Shown here piece after piece: positions 1 to 7,484 of a DNA stretch of 40,014 nucleotides. Numbering within the stretch: position 1 is the stretch's first letter; the number at the start of each line of letters is the position of its first letter. The notes under the pieces were generated by a model, which was not told the origin of the DNA, made no database searches, and saw nothing but the letters and a program-made list of their open reading frames with translations. The position numbers and the translations under genes are program-made. The stretch is taken from NCBI GenBank assembly GCA_021740045.1, contig JAIPAP010000028.1, positions 1 through 40,014 of the forward strand, written 5' to 3'. Source of the stretch: Bacteroidales bacterium (lineage in GTDB: Bacteria; Bacteroidota; Bacteroidia; Bacteroidales; JAIPAP01).

Positions 1-1
1 A

Positions 2-24
2 GGAAAAAAGCTTCGCTTTTTTCC
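2..24. terminator. Terminator-like hairpin with A and T tracts
   Basis: A perfect 10-bp inverted repeat (2-11 and 15-24) encloses a three-base TTC loop. The stem is GG, six A, GC on the left and GC, six T, CC on the right. Because the A tract leads and the T tract follows, it could terminate transcription in either direction. The gene it would serve lies outside the window on the left. It could also be part of a longer repeat. Confidence 0.4.
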
Positions 25-207
25 GCCCCGCCGCCACCATCTTTTAAAACCATGATTGTCATTTCGATGGAGCTGACGTTAGGAGGCGACTGAGAAATCT
101 CCGTCGTAATGCAGTCACCTTTACATTTTTACCTAGCCCACTTTATCGGGAATAATTGATAACCATTTTACAATCAGTATCCAGTAAAAACTTGTCATTG
201 GTACAGA

Positions 208-233
208 AACAACCTCGCTATCGCGAGGTTGTT
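208..233. repeat. Perfect 11-bp inverted repeat (hairpin)
   Basis: AACAACCTCGC at 208-218 and its exact complement at 223-233 enclose a four-base TATC loop. No T tract follows, so an intrinsic terminator is less likely than a structural or REP-like element. It sits 8 bp before a second GC-rich palindrome at 241-260. Confidence 0.55.
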
Positions 234-240
234 GAGGGAG

Positions 241-260
241 CCCGCCTGCCGGCGGACAGG
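241..260. repeat. GC-rich palindromic (REP-like) element, copy 1
   Basis: The stretch begins CCCGCCTGCC and contains the stem CCGCC (242-246) / GGCGG (251-255) with a TGCC loop, inside an outer CCTG/CAGG pairing. The same ten-base opening occurs again at 12856 in another intergenic spacer, which suggests a dispersed element. Confidence 0.45.
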
Positions 261-537
261 AAATCTCCATGCTAAATGCAATTTCGCCGGACGCCAGTTA
301 TATCTTATATGCCTTATATAGTTCAACCTTATTAAAACTATTCAATACACTACCGATAAGAAAAGAGACATTATTGTTTAAGACGAATCAGGAGTCCTGA
401 ATTAAGTATCTTACCCTATTCCTTATGTAACCTGGTTGGATTTGTATTACAATATGCACATACCGCTTAGCGCTCTGCTGTGAAACATAGTACAATAATA
501 AATTGAGGTATTGAGCACTCATAAAAATTCCTGCTAA

Positions 538-1278
538 CTAATCCCGGTCTTTAAGATGGCCTACCAGTCTCAGCATATCCTCATAATGAGACCCTTTCCA
601 ATAAATCCGGCCACAATTCTTGCATTGGAAAAATTGCTCATAATACCGGGCCGTTTTCTCCGGCAGTTGATCCATAACCTCATTCTTCTTTACTTTCTTT
701 AAGGTTCCATTGCATACCATGCAAATGGTAAAAGGTCTGAACATTTCCTCAAGCTGAAATTTCCGGATTACCTCAATAAGCTGATCCTTGGTATCGGTGC
801 TCCTGATCCAATAACCCCGTGAAAGTTTTCTGATCTTGAGCAAACCACGGTCGCGGGTAAGGACAATGCGGTTTTCGGCCTCAGCCTTAATAACTATGGC
901 ATTATCGTCAATGAATTGCTCAAAAAGCGTATCGAAACCCAGCATGCGTAGGTACTTGGTCAGTGTACCCAGGTGGGCATCGGTAATGAATTTTGGTTCG
1001 CGCAAAGGTTCCGGTCTCAAACGGGTAACATTGGAAATATCGAGGCTTTCAAACACGGGATACACAGCAATGCGTTCACCATTGCGCGGATGATAATCGA
1101 AATTAACCGAAGTGCCGTTTGCCAGTATCAAATCGATTTCGGTGTGCGGCACCCCCAGGCCTTCAATAACATCTTTAACCGTGGGTGTTCCGGGAACATT
1201 CACTTCGAACAATCGCTTCCGGCGATGCGAAGGCAAAAAATCATTCAGCTCCTCATAAAACCTGATCCAAAGACGCAT
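538..1278 (-). CDS. Mut7-C RNase domain protein with ubiquitin-like N-terminus
   Basis: The 246-residue product has a ThiS/ubiquitin-like N-terminal part (about residues 1-80, opening RLWIRFYEELNDFL). A Mut7-C PIN-like RNase domain follows, seen in FITDAHLGTLTKYLRMLGFD near residue 100 and VLTRDRGLL near residue 140. The C-terminus is a zinc ribbon with CMVC and CKNC pairs. This is the usual Mut7-C_ub plus Mut7-C architecture, and the predicted activity is RNA cleavage; the substrate is unknown. The frame stays open to a TTG at 1326, but the ATG at 1278 is preferred because AAGGAG sits just upstream of it and the ubiquitin-like fold begins there. The gene stands alone, divergent from the moxR operon. 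Confidence 0.85.
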   Translation of the reverse strand: MRLWIRFYEELNDFLPSHRRKRLFEVNVPGTPTVKDVIEGLGVPHTEIDLILANGTSVNFDYHPRNGERIAVYPVFESLDISNVTRLRPEPLREPKFITDAHLGTLTKYLRMLGFDTLFEQFIDDNAIVIKAEAENRIVLTRDRGLLKIRKLSRGYWIRSTDTKDQLIEVIRKFQLEEMFRPFTICMVCNGTLKKVKKNEVMDQLPEKTARYYEQFFQCKNCGRIYWKGSHYEDMLRLVGHLKDRD

Positions 1279-1381
1279 ACGCTCCTTATCGAGTATTTTG
1301 ATGTTAACAAGATAAGAAAAACTCAAAAATTGGTGAGCTTAGTGTGGATTTATCTTTTGGTAAACATGCATGGAGCATGGA

Positions 1382-1441
1382 ATTGTAGATTGGAGATTGA
1401 CGATTGGAGATTGTAGATTGTAGATTGTAGATTGTAGATTG
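1382..1441. repeat. TAGATTG heptanucleotide microsatellite
   Basis: Four exact tandem copies of TAGATTG lie at 1414-1441. They are preceded by imperfect copies (GATTGGA, GATTGAC) back to about 1382. The repeat sits in the spacer between the divergent Mut7-C gene and the moxR operon. Copy number could vary by slippage. Confidence 0.85.
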
Positions 1442-1471
1442 AGGTGGGGATTGGAGAATGCGAGACGAGAC

Positions 1472-1504
1472 TGTTCAAAAACCTGGGGATTGTTCAAAAA
1501 CCTG
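1472..1504. repeat. 14-bp direct repeat TGTTCAAAAACCTG
   Basis: Two exact copies at 1472-1485 and 1491-1504 are separated by five bases (GGGAT). No coding sequence or known site explains them. They may be remnants of tandem duplication in the same slippage-prone spacer. Confidence 0.7.
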
Positions 1505-1603
1505 TGTCATTTTTTTCAATCTTCCTCAATCTTTTTAACCCTTTCATAATACTCAATAAATTAATATTGAGGGGTTTAGCCCCGACAGCCATGTGGGATT
1601 TGC

Positions 1604-1631
1604 TACCAACTACCAACTACCAGCTACCACT
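1604..1631. repeat. TACCAAC heptanucleotide microsatellite
   Basis: Two exact copies of TACCAAC (1604-1617) are followed by the variants TACCAGC and TACCACT (1618-1631). This is a second, unrelated 7-bp unit in the same spacer. The shared unit length is notable. The rest of 1279-1729 is AT-rich and holds no convincing gene. Confidence 0.75.
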
Positions 1632-1700
1632 CATTCGTACCTTATCCTGGGTTTAACATTTTTTAACAGGGAATATGCCAGTCACAGCAAGGCTTATCCC

Positions 1701-1708
1701 TATTTTTG
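1701..1708 (+). promoter_or_regulatory. Candidate -7 box for the moxR-bat operon
   Basis: TATTTTTG matches the Bacteroidota -7 consensus TAnnTTTG and lies 21 bp before the moxR ATG at 1730, giving a very short leader. No exact TTTG is seen about 20 bp upstream (a TTTTTT run lies there), so the call is tentative. Confidence 0.4.
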
Positions 1709-1729
1709 CCTGCATAAAATCGATGCATT

Positions 1730-2722
1730 ATGACGGATGTAAATATAAGAGAGCTTAACGAAAAGATAGAGCGGGAAAGCACTTTTGTGGAGAAGATCAC
1801 CGCTGAGATGAACAAAGTGATCGTGGGACAGAAGCATATGGTCGAAAGCCTGATGATCGGTTTACTGTCCAGCGGGCATGTGCTTTTGGAAGGCGTTCCC
1901 GGCCTGGCGAAAACCCTGGCCATCAGCTCGCTTTCAAAAACCATCAATGCCGGCTTTAGCCGCATGCAATTCACCCCCGACCTGCTCCCGGCCGACTTGC
2001 TGGGAACCATGATCTACAGCCAGCGTAAGGAAGAGTTTGTGGTGCGTAAAGGCCCTATCTTTTCCAACTTCATCCTGGCCGATGAGATCAACCGCGCCCC
2101 GGCAAAAGTGCAGAGCGCATTACTCGAGGCCATGCAGGAACGGCAAGTTTCCATTGGCGATCATACCTATAAGCTGGAAGAACCTTTTCTGGTGCTGGCA
2201 ACCCAAAATCCCATCGAGCAGGAAGGGACCTACCCCCTGCCCGAGGCCCAGGTTGACCGTTTTATGCTGAAGGTGGTGATCACCTATCCCACCAAAAACG
2301 AGGAGAAATACATCCTCAGGCAGAATATTGCACAGGAATTTCCAGCCACTCAGGCAGTTGTTGAACCCAATGATATCCTGAAAGCCCGCAAAGTGGTGAA
2401 GGAAGTTTACCTGGATGAAAAAATCGAGAATTACATTACCGACATCGTTTTTGCCACCCGCTTCCCGGATGACTATAACCTGGGGCAATTCAAAAACCTG
2501 ATAAGCTATGGTGCATCGCCCCGTGCCAGCATCAACCTGGCATTAGCGGCAAAGTCTTTTGCTTTTATTAAGCGGCGTGGTTATGTAATCCCCGAAGACA
2601 TACGGGCTGTGGCTCAGAATGTATTGCGCCACCGCATCGGTTTGACTTATGAAGCGGAAGCCGAAAATATGACTTCGGAGGACATTATCAAGGAGATACT
2701 GGAAACCATTGAAGTACCGTAG
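1730..2722 (+). CDS. moxR: MoxR-family AAA+ ATPase
   Basis: The 330-residue product is a MoxR-type AAA+ ATPase. Visible motifs are Walker A GVPGLAKT (residues 55-62), Walker B ILADEI (115-120), and the family block LLEAMQERQVSIGD followed by sensor-1 ATQNPIEQEGTYPLPEAQ (about 131-174). MoxR proteins act as chaperone-like ATPases for vWA-domain partners. Here the DUF58, BatA and BatB proteins encoded downstream are the obvious partners. It is the first gene of a nine-gene operon and starts at an ATG 21 bp after a TAnnTTTG-type box. Length and motifs are typical and nothing is missing. Confidence 0.95.
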   Translation: MTDVNIRELNEKIERESTFVEKITAEMNKVIVGQKHMVESLMIGLLSSGHVLLEGVPGLAKTLAISSLSKTINAGFSRMQFTPDLLPADLLGTMIYSQRKEEFVVRKGPIFSNFILADEINRAPAKVQSALLEAMQERQVSIGDHTYKLEEPFLVLATQNPIEQEGTYPLPEAQVDRFMLKVVITYPTKNEEKYILRQNIAQEFPATQAVVEPNDILKARKVVKEVYLDEKIENYITDIVFATRFPDDYNLGQFKNLISYGASPRASINLALAAKSFAFIKRRGYVIPEDIRAVAQNVLRHRIGLTYEAEAENMTSEDIIKEILETIEVP

Positions 2723-2741
2723 AACCTAAAAACCCCTGGCT

Positions 2742-3617
2742 TTGGAAACATCGGAAGTACTCAAAAAGGTTCGGAAAATAGAGATCAAAACGCGCGGTCT
2801 GTCGAGGCAGATTTTCTCGGGGCATTACCACAGTGCCTTTAAAGGCCGTGGTATGACCTTTAGCGAAGTCAGGGAATACCAATATGGCGATGATATCCGC
2901 AATATCGACTGGAATGTGACGGCCCGTTTCAGTCATCCTTATGTAAAAATATTTGAGGAAGAAAGGGAGCTTACGGTCATGCTTCTGGTGGATGTGAGCG
3001 GTTCAAACGAATTCGGTACGCAGCAGCAACTCAAAGAGGAGATGATGACTGAAATAGCGGCAGTGCTCGCTTTTTCAGCCATTCAGAACAATGACAAAGT
3101 GGGGGTGATCTTTTTCAGCGATAAAATCGAAAAATGGATACCCCCGAAGAAGGGCACCTCACATATCTTGCGCATTATTCGCGAATTGATCGATTTTAAG
3201 CCTGAAAGCCAGAAAACCGATTTAAGTGAAGCCTTGCGATACCTCACCAATGCCATCAAGAAAAGGTCAACCGCTTTTATCATTTCCGATTTTATCGACC
3301 GGAATTTTGAAAATGCGCTTCAAATTGCATCCAACAAGCACGACCTGGTGGCTTTACAAGTTTATGACCAACGTGAAACCGAGTTACCGAAAATGGGCAT
3401 GGCAAGGGTTTACAATAAGGAAACCGGAAAATATTTATGGGTCGACACCTCCGATTCCCTAACCCGGAAAAATTACCACAAATGGTGGCTGGAACATGAG
3501 CATTATTTGAAAACTGTGTTCAGAAAAAGTGCTGTAGACACAGCCCGCATCCATACCGGTGAGGATTATGTGAAACCATTGATGAACTTGTTCAGAAGAA
3601 GGGAAGAACGACATTAA
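2742..3617 (+). CDS. DUF58 domain protein (MoxR partner)
   Basis: The product has 291 residues. The DUF58 signature is clear around residues 30-70: FKGRGMTFSEVREY, then GDDIRNIDWNVTARF. A vWA-like core follows, with LLVDVSGSNEF near residue 85. DUF58 proteins regularly follow moxR and are thought to be soluble partners linking the ATPase to membrane vWA proteins. The start is a TTG at 2742; the next methionine (residue 38) would delete the conserved N-terminus, so TTG is preferred. The gene lies 19 bp after moxR and one base before the next gene, so it is almost certainly cotranscribed. Confidence 0.92.
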   Translation: METSEVLKKVRKIEIKTRGLSRQIFSGHYHSAFKGRGMTFSEVREYQYGDDIRNIDWNVTARFSHPYVKIFEEERELTVMLLVDVSGSNEFGTQQQLKEEMMTEIAAVLAFSAIQNNDKVGVIFFSDKIEKWIPPKKGTSHILRIIRELIDFKPESQKTDLSEALRYLTNAIKKRSTAFIISDFIDRNFENALQIASNKHDLVALQVYDQRETELPKMGMARVYNKETGKYLWVDTSDSLTRKNYHKWWLEHEHYLKTVFRKSAVDTARIHTGEDYVKPLMNLFRRREERH

Positions 3618-3618
3618 T

Positions 3619-4632
3619 ATGTGGAAGATCATTAAACAATTGCTCATCATCAGCTTGTCATTACTTTTATGGGAAAATGCAAGTTCCCAGGAGGTGAAAG
3701 CTGTATCCAGCCTCAGCAAGGATTCCATCCTGATCGGTGACCCGGTTACCATGGAAATTACCGTGGAAGCACCGGCGGGTTACAAGGTATTTTGGCCGGG
3801 AATTGGTGACACCCTGACCGGTAAAATAGAGGTCCTGGAAAAAACCCCGGTTGATTCGAGCCTATCTTCCGGCAAAAACCACAAAAGCTATTACCGGCAA
3901 TTAACCATCACTTCTTATGATTCAGGTTACCATGCCATTCCACCGGTGGAGTTTCGGTATCGCCAGGCAGATGACACCACTGTTAATAAGGTGGAAACCG
4001 ATGCCCAATTGCTTTATGTGAACATTCCCCAGGTTGATCTGGCCAAAGACATTAAAGACATTAAAGACCCGATGGAAGCCCCGGTTACTTTCCGCGAGCT
4101 GCTGCCATATATCGGAGGCGGTTTGTTGCTGATCCTGATTGCAGTGGCTGTGTGGTATTGGCTTAAGAAACGTAAGAAACATGAAGAACAGCCTGTTTTC
4201 ATCAAACCCAAACCCAAGGAACCGCCGCACAGGACTGCCCTAAACAAGCTGGAAGAATTGATGAATAAGAAACTGTGGCAATCAGGAAAGATCAAGGAAT
4301 ATCATACGGAACTAACCGATATACTAAGGCGTTACATTGAAGATCAGTTTGAGGTGCGGGCTGTGGAGATGACTTCCGACGAGATATTGAATGCTTTCAG
4401 GCATCGGTTGGCCAAAGAGACTTATAAAATGCTGGAGGATACCCTCAAGACTGCCGACTTGGTAAAATTCGCCAAATATCAGCCCATGCCCGAGGACCAT
4501 GAACGCAGTGTGAAAAATGCCTATGAGTTCGTAAGAAATACTATGCCGGCAGCGCAACCGGTATACAAAGAACAAAGCGATGAACCGTCGCAGGAAACAA
4601 ACAACAGCGATAACAGGAGAATAACAGAATGA
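3619..4632 (+). CDS. Short BatD-like membrane protein
   Basis: The product has 337 residues. It has a signal peptide (about 1-23), a predicted extracytoplasmic Ig-like part (25-150) containing GYHAIPPVEFRY, one transmembrane segment (about 164-183), and a basic cytosolic tail. The tail (about 205-310) carries YHTELTDILRRYIED and ADLVKFAKYQPMPED. These echo the C-terminal module of BatD encoded downstream (LKALWVYLGDRF, CEFARYAPGDKDY). It is therefore read as a shortened BatD paralogue that presents one module on each side of the membrane. The last four bases overlap batA (ATGA), indicating translational coupling. No precise function is known. Confidence 0.8.
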   Translation: MWKIIKQLLIISLSLLLWENASSQEVKAVSSLSKDSILIGDPVTMEITVEAPAGYKVFWPGIGDTLTGKIEVLEKTPVDSSLSSGKNHKSYYRQLTITSYDSGYHAIPPVEFRYRQADDTTVNKVETDAQLLYVNIPQVDLAKDIKDIKDPMEAPVTFRELLPYIGGGLLLILIAVAVWYWLKKRKKHEEQPVFIKPKPKEPPHRTALNKLEELMNKKLWQSGKIKEYHTELTDILRRYIEDQFEVRAVEMTSDEILNAFRHRLAKETYKMLEDTLKTADLVKFAKYQPMPEDHERSVKNAYEFVRNTMPAAQPVYKEQSDEPSQETNNSDNRRITE

Positions 4633-5627
4633 TGTTTAGCGATATAACATTTGCCAATCCCGGATTTCTCTACCTGCTCATCATCATACCCCTGATGGTG
4701 GGATGGTACATTTGGCGCCGTCATCGCAACAAAGCAGAGATACAGGTATCGACCACCGAGGTGTTTGAGAACACCCGCAAAAGCGCCAGGCAATACCTGT
4801 ATCACCTGTTATTTGCATTCCGGATAATTGCATTGGCACTGCTGGTCATTGCGTTTGCCCGGCCACAATCATCATTGAGCCGGAAAAACATCTCTATTAA
4901 AGGTATTGATGTGGTGATTGCCAGCGACATCTCGAGCAGTATGCTGGCCCAGGATTTCAAGCCCAACCGCCTGGAAGCGTCCAAAGATGTGGCTATCGAG
5001 TTTATAAAAAACCGGCCCAACGACCGCATTGGCCTGGTGGTCTTTAGCGGGGAGAGCTTTACGCAATGTCCGCTAACAACCGATCATTCGGTGGTTGTCA
5101 ATTTATTGAATGATATTGAAAGTGGCATGATCGAGGATGGAACCGCCATCGGTGACGGATTGGCAACTTCGGTTGATCGCTTGCGCAACAGCAAGGCTGT
5201 CAGTAAAGTGATCATTCTTCTAACCGATGGTGTGAACAATGCCGGTTCGGTTGATCCCCAATCGGCTGCCGAAATTGCAGAACTATACGGGGTGCGCATT
5301 TATACCATAGGCGTGGGATCCAAAGGAACAGCCCCCTACCCGGTAAAAACACCTTTCGGGATCAGGCATCAACAAATGGATGTGAATATCGATGAGGAAA
5401 TGCTGCAAAAAGTAGCGCAGATATCCGGGGGCAAATATTTCAGGGCCACCGATAAGGAGAAGCTCCAGGACATCTACAGCGAAATAGACCGCATGGAAAA
5501 ATCCAAGATCGATGTAACTGAATATAAAAAGAAGAATGAGGAATTTTTAATATATGCCTTGTTTGCGGCAGGATTGCTGCTATTAGAATTTATACTGCGA
5601 AATACGGTTTTCCGTTCAGTACCTTAG
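4629..5627 (+). CDS. batA: BatA, membrane-anchored von Willebrand factor A protein
   Basis: The 332-residue protein has two N-terminal membrane segments (about 13-29 and 58-78), a periplasmic or cytosolic-face vWA domain, and a C-terminal membrane segment (about 308-326). The metal-ion adhesion site is intact: DISSS with Asp100, Ser102 and Ser104, the threonine of DGTAIG near residue 172, and TDG at 199-201. BatA belongs to the aerotolerance operon first described in Bacteroides fragilis and is a likely client of MoxR. It overlaps the upstream gene by 4 bp and lies 4 bp before batB. Confidence 0.95.
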   Translation: MMFSDITFANPGFLYLLIIIPLMVGWYIWRRHRNKAEIQVSTTEVFENTRKSARQYLYHLLFAFRIIALALLVIAFARPQSSLSRKNISIKGIDVVIASDISSSMLAQDFKPNRLEASKDVAIEFIKNRPNDRIGLVVFSGESFTQCPLTTDHSVVVNLLNDIESGMIEDGTAIGDGLATSVDRLRNSKAVSKVIILLTDGVNNAGSVDPQSAAEIAELYGVRIYTIGVGSKGTAPYPVKTPFGIRHQQMDVNIDEEMLQKVAQISGGKYFRATDKEKLQDIYSEIDRMEKSKIDVTEYKKKNEEFLIYALFAAGLLLLEFILRNTVFRSVP

Positions 5628-5631
5628 TCTT

Positions 5632-6672
5632 ATGGAAATGATCAGATTCGAACATATCGATTTATTATACGGACTGGCATTGCTACCGGTTTTCATTATC
5701 CTGTTTTGGCTGGCTGTAAGGTGGAAGAAGCGGGTATTGAAAAAATTCGGCCAGTATCAGGTGATCAGCCGTTTGATGCCCAATGCTACTAGCGGCAGGC
5801 CATTGGTAAAATTTATCTTATTCCTGCTAGCTTTCGGATTTTTAGTGATCGGATTGGCCAATCCTCAAGTAGGCTCCAGGCTGGAAGAAGCCGAGCGCAA
5901 GGGTATTGATATAATGATCGCACTGGATGTTTCGAAAAGCATGCTGGCACAAGACATCAAGCCAAGCCGCCTGGAAAAGTCAAAGCAAGCTATTTCAAGG
6001 CTTCTCGACCGCCTAAGGGGCGACCGTATCGGCATGGTGGTATTTGCCGGACAAGCTTATGTACAACTGCCCATCACCACCGATTATGCGGCCGGAGAGA
6101 TGTTTCTGGCCTCGGTATCACCTGACGCTGTGCCCACACAAGGCACTGCCATTGGTGCAGCCATAGAAACCAGCATGGAATCGTTCCAGGAGAATGATCA
6201 CAGCAAAGCTATCATCGTTATCACCGATGGAGAAAACCATGAAGACGATGCCCTAGAACAGGCCAGGAAAGCCCGGGAAGAAGGTATTACTGTTTACACC
6301 ATCGGAATGGGGCTGCCTGAAGGAGCACCCATACCGGTTTACCAGGGTGACCGGCAGGTCGGGTTCAAGAAAGATAAAAACGGTAATACTGTGGTAACCC
6401 GCCTGAATGAGTCATTACTCAAACAAGTGGCCGACGCAGGCGATGGCAGTTATGTCAGGGCTAATAATGTGCAGGCCGGTTTGAACCAGATCTTCGATGA
6501 GATCAATAAGCTGGAAAAGAAAGAGTTTGAAACCAGGGTGTTTTCCGATTACGAAGACAGATTCCAGTACTTTATCGGTGCGGCATTATTGTTGCTCATC
6601 ATCGAACTGCTGATCCCGTCGCGGAAAAGCAAGCTGGCAAAGAGATTTAACTTGTTCGAAAATCGATCTTAA
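5632..6672 (+). CDS. batB: BatB, membrane-anchored von Willebrand factor A protein
   Basis: The 346-residue protein is a paralogue of BatA with the same plan: two N-terminal membrane segments, a vWA domain and a C-terminal membrane segment near 314-330. The MIDAS is complete (DVSKS from Asp99, GTAIG near 171, TDG at 198-200). BatA and BatB share SMLAQD(F/I)KP(N/S)RLE right after the MIDAS. The ATG at 5632 is followed by another ATG at 5638, and either could start translation. Its position directly after batA matches the standard operon. Confidence 0.95.
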   Translation: MEMIRFEHIDLLYGLALLPVFIILFWLAVRWKKRVLKKFGQYQVISRLMPNATSGRPLVKFILFLLAFGFLVIGLANPQVGSRLEEAERKGIDIMIALDVSKSMLAQDIKPSRLEKSKQAISRLLDRLRGDRIGMVVFAGQAYVQLPITTDYAAGEMFLASVSPDAVPTQGTAIGAAIETSMESFQENDHSKAIIVITDGENHEDDALEQARKAREEGITVYTIGMGLPEGAPIPVYQGDRQVGFKKDKNGNTVVTRLNESLLKQVADAGDGSYVRANNVQAGLNQIFDEINKLEKKEFETRVFSDYEDRFQYFIGAALLLLIIELLIPSRKSKLAKRFNLFENRS

Positions 6673-6701
6673 CATTTATCGTTCAAAAAATAAAAGCGCT
6701 T

Positions 6702-7457
6702 ATGCTGAAAACTTTGATCCACATATTATTAATTGCTATCGCTTTATTGATCAGCCTGTTTACCGAAGCACAGAATCCCAACAAGCTGGTCAGAAAAGGC
6801 AATAAAGCTTTTGAAGAAGGTGAATACAAAGCAGCCGAGCAAAACTACCGCAATGCCCTCGAAAAGGATGAAGACAATTATAAGGGCATGTATAACCTGG
6901 GTAATTCACTTTACAAACAGGAAGGCTACAAAGAAGCTGCTCAAAACTATTCCCGGATGACAAACAAAAAGGTGGATAAGAAATCTCTGGCACAAGCTTA
7001 TCACAACCTGGGCAACAGCCTGTTGAAATCGAAAAAAATACAGGAAAGCATCGATGCCTATAAGCAGGCGCTAAAACTGAATCCTGACGATCAGGAAACC
7101 AAATACAACCTGGCCTATGCAAAGAAGCTGAAACAGCAGCAACAACAGCAAAAACAGAAAAACCAGCAACAACAGAACCAGGATCAGCAACAAAAAGACA
7201 AGCAGAAACAAGATCAACAGCAGCAGGACAAGCAAAAGCAGCAACAGGATCAACAGAAACAACAACAGCAGAATCAGCAGCAGAAGAAAGGGGATCAGCA
7301 AGAGCAGCAACAACAAAAAATGGAGCAGCGTAAGATCTCCAAAGAAGATGCCCAGCGCATGCTGCAAGCTTTAAAAAACGATGAGAAAAAGCTGCTGAAG
7401 GAGATCAGGCGGCAAAAACTAAAGCGTAAGAAGATAGAATCGGAGAAAGACTGGTAA
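6702..7457 (+). CDS. batC: BatC, TPR protein with glutamine/lysine-rich tail
   Basis: The 251-residue product begins with a signal-peptide-like stretch (1-23). Three TPR units follow: KLVRKGNKAFEEGEYKAAE, the MYNLGNSLYKQEGYKEAA unit, and the AYHNLGNSLLKSKKIQESI unit with DAYKQALKLNPDDQE (about 27-140). From about residue 144 to 210 the sequence is almost only Gln, Lys, Asp and Asn, encoded by CAG/CAA runs. A short charged helix with EDAQRMLQALKNDEKKLL ends the protein. The TPRs probably bind other Bat proteins. The low-complexity tract is typical of BatC, although its length is probably variable. Confidence 0.92.
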   Translation: MLKTLIHILLIAIALLISLFTEAQNPNKLVRKGNKAFEEGEYKAAEQNYRNALEKDEDNYKGMYNLGNSLYKQEGYKEAAQNYSRMTNKKVDKKSLAQAYHNLGNSLLKSKKIQESIDAYKQALKLNPDDQETKYNLAYAKKLKQQQQQQKQKNQQQQNQDQQQKDKQKQDQQQQDKQKQQQDQQKQQQQNQQQKKGDQQEQQQQKMEQRKISKEDAQRMLQALKNDEKKLLKEIRRQKLKRKKIESEKDW

Positions 7458-7484
7458 TTTAGCGCAATTAATATAAACCCGGTA

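Larger units (their letters stand above)
1..537. other. Non-coding left edge with hairpins and repeat-like sequence
   Basis: No convincing reading frame is seen on either strand. The stretch holds a terminator-like hairpin at 2-24, a perfect hairpin at 208-233, and a GC-rich palindromic element at 241-260. Two related phrases, one around 85-105 and one around 253-275, share the core GAAATCTCC after a GAC(T/A)G(A)G-type lead-in. Such phrases resemble short interspersed repeats that I recall from many Bacteroidota genomes. This resemblance is from memory and has not been searched. Confidence 0.5.

Noticed and set aside
7071-7367. Long leucine-rich minus-strand frame opposite batC
   Set aside because: It is the mirror of the CAG/CAA tract; the poly-Leu product is an artefact of the opposite strand.
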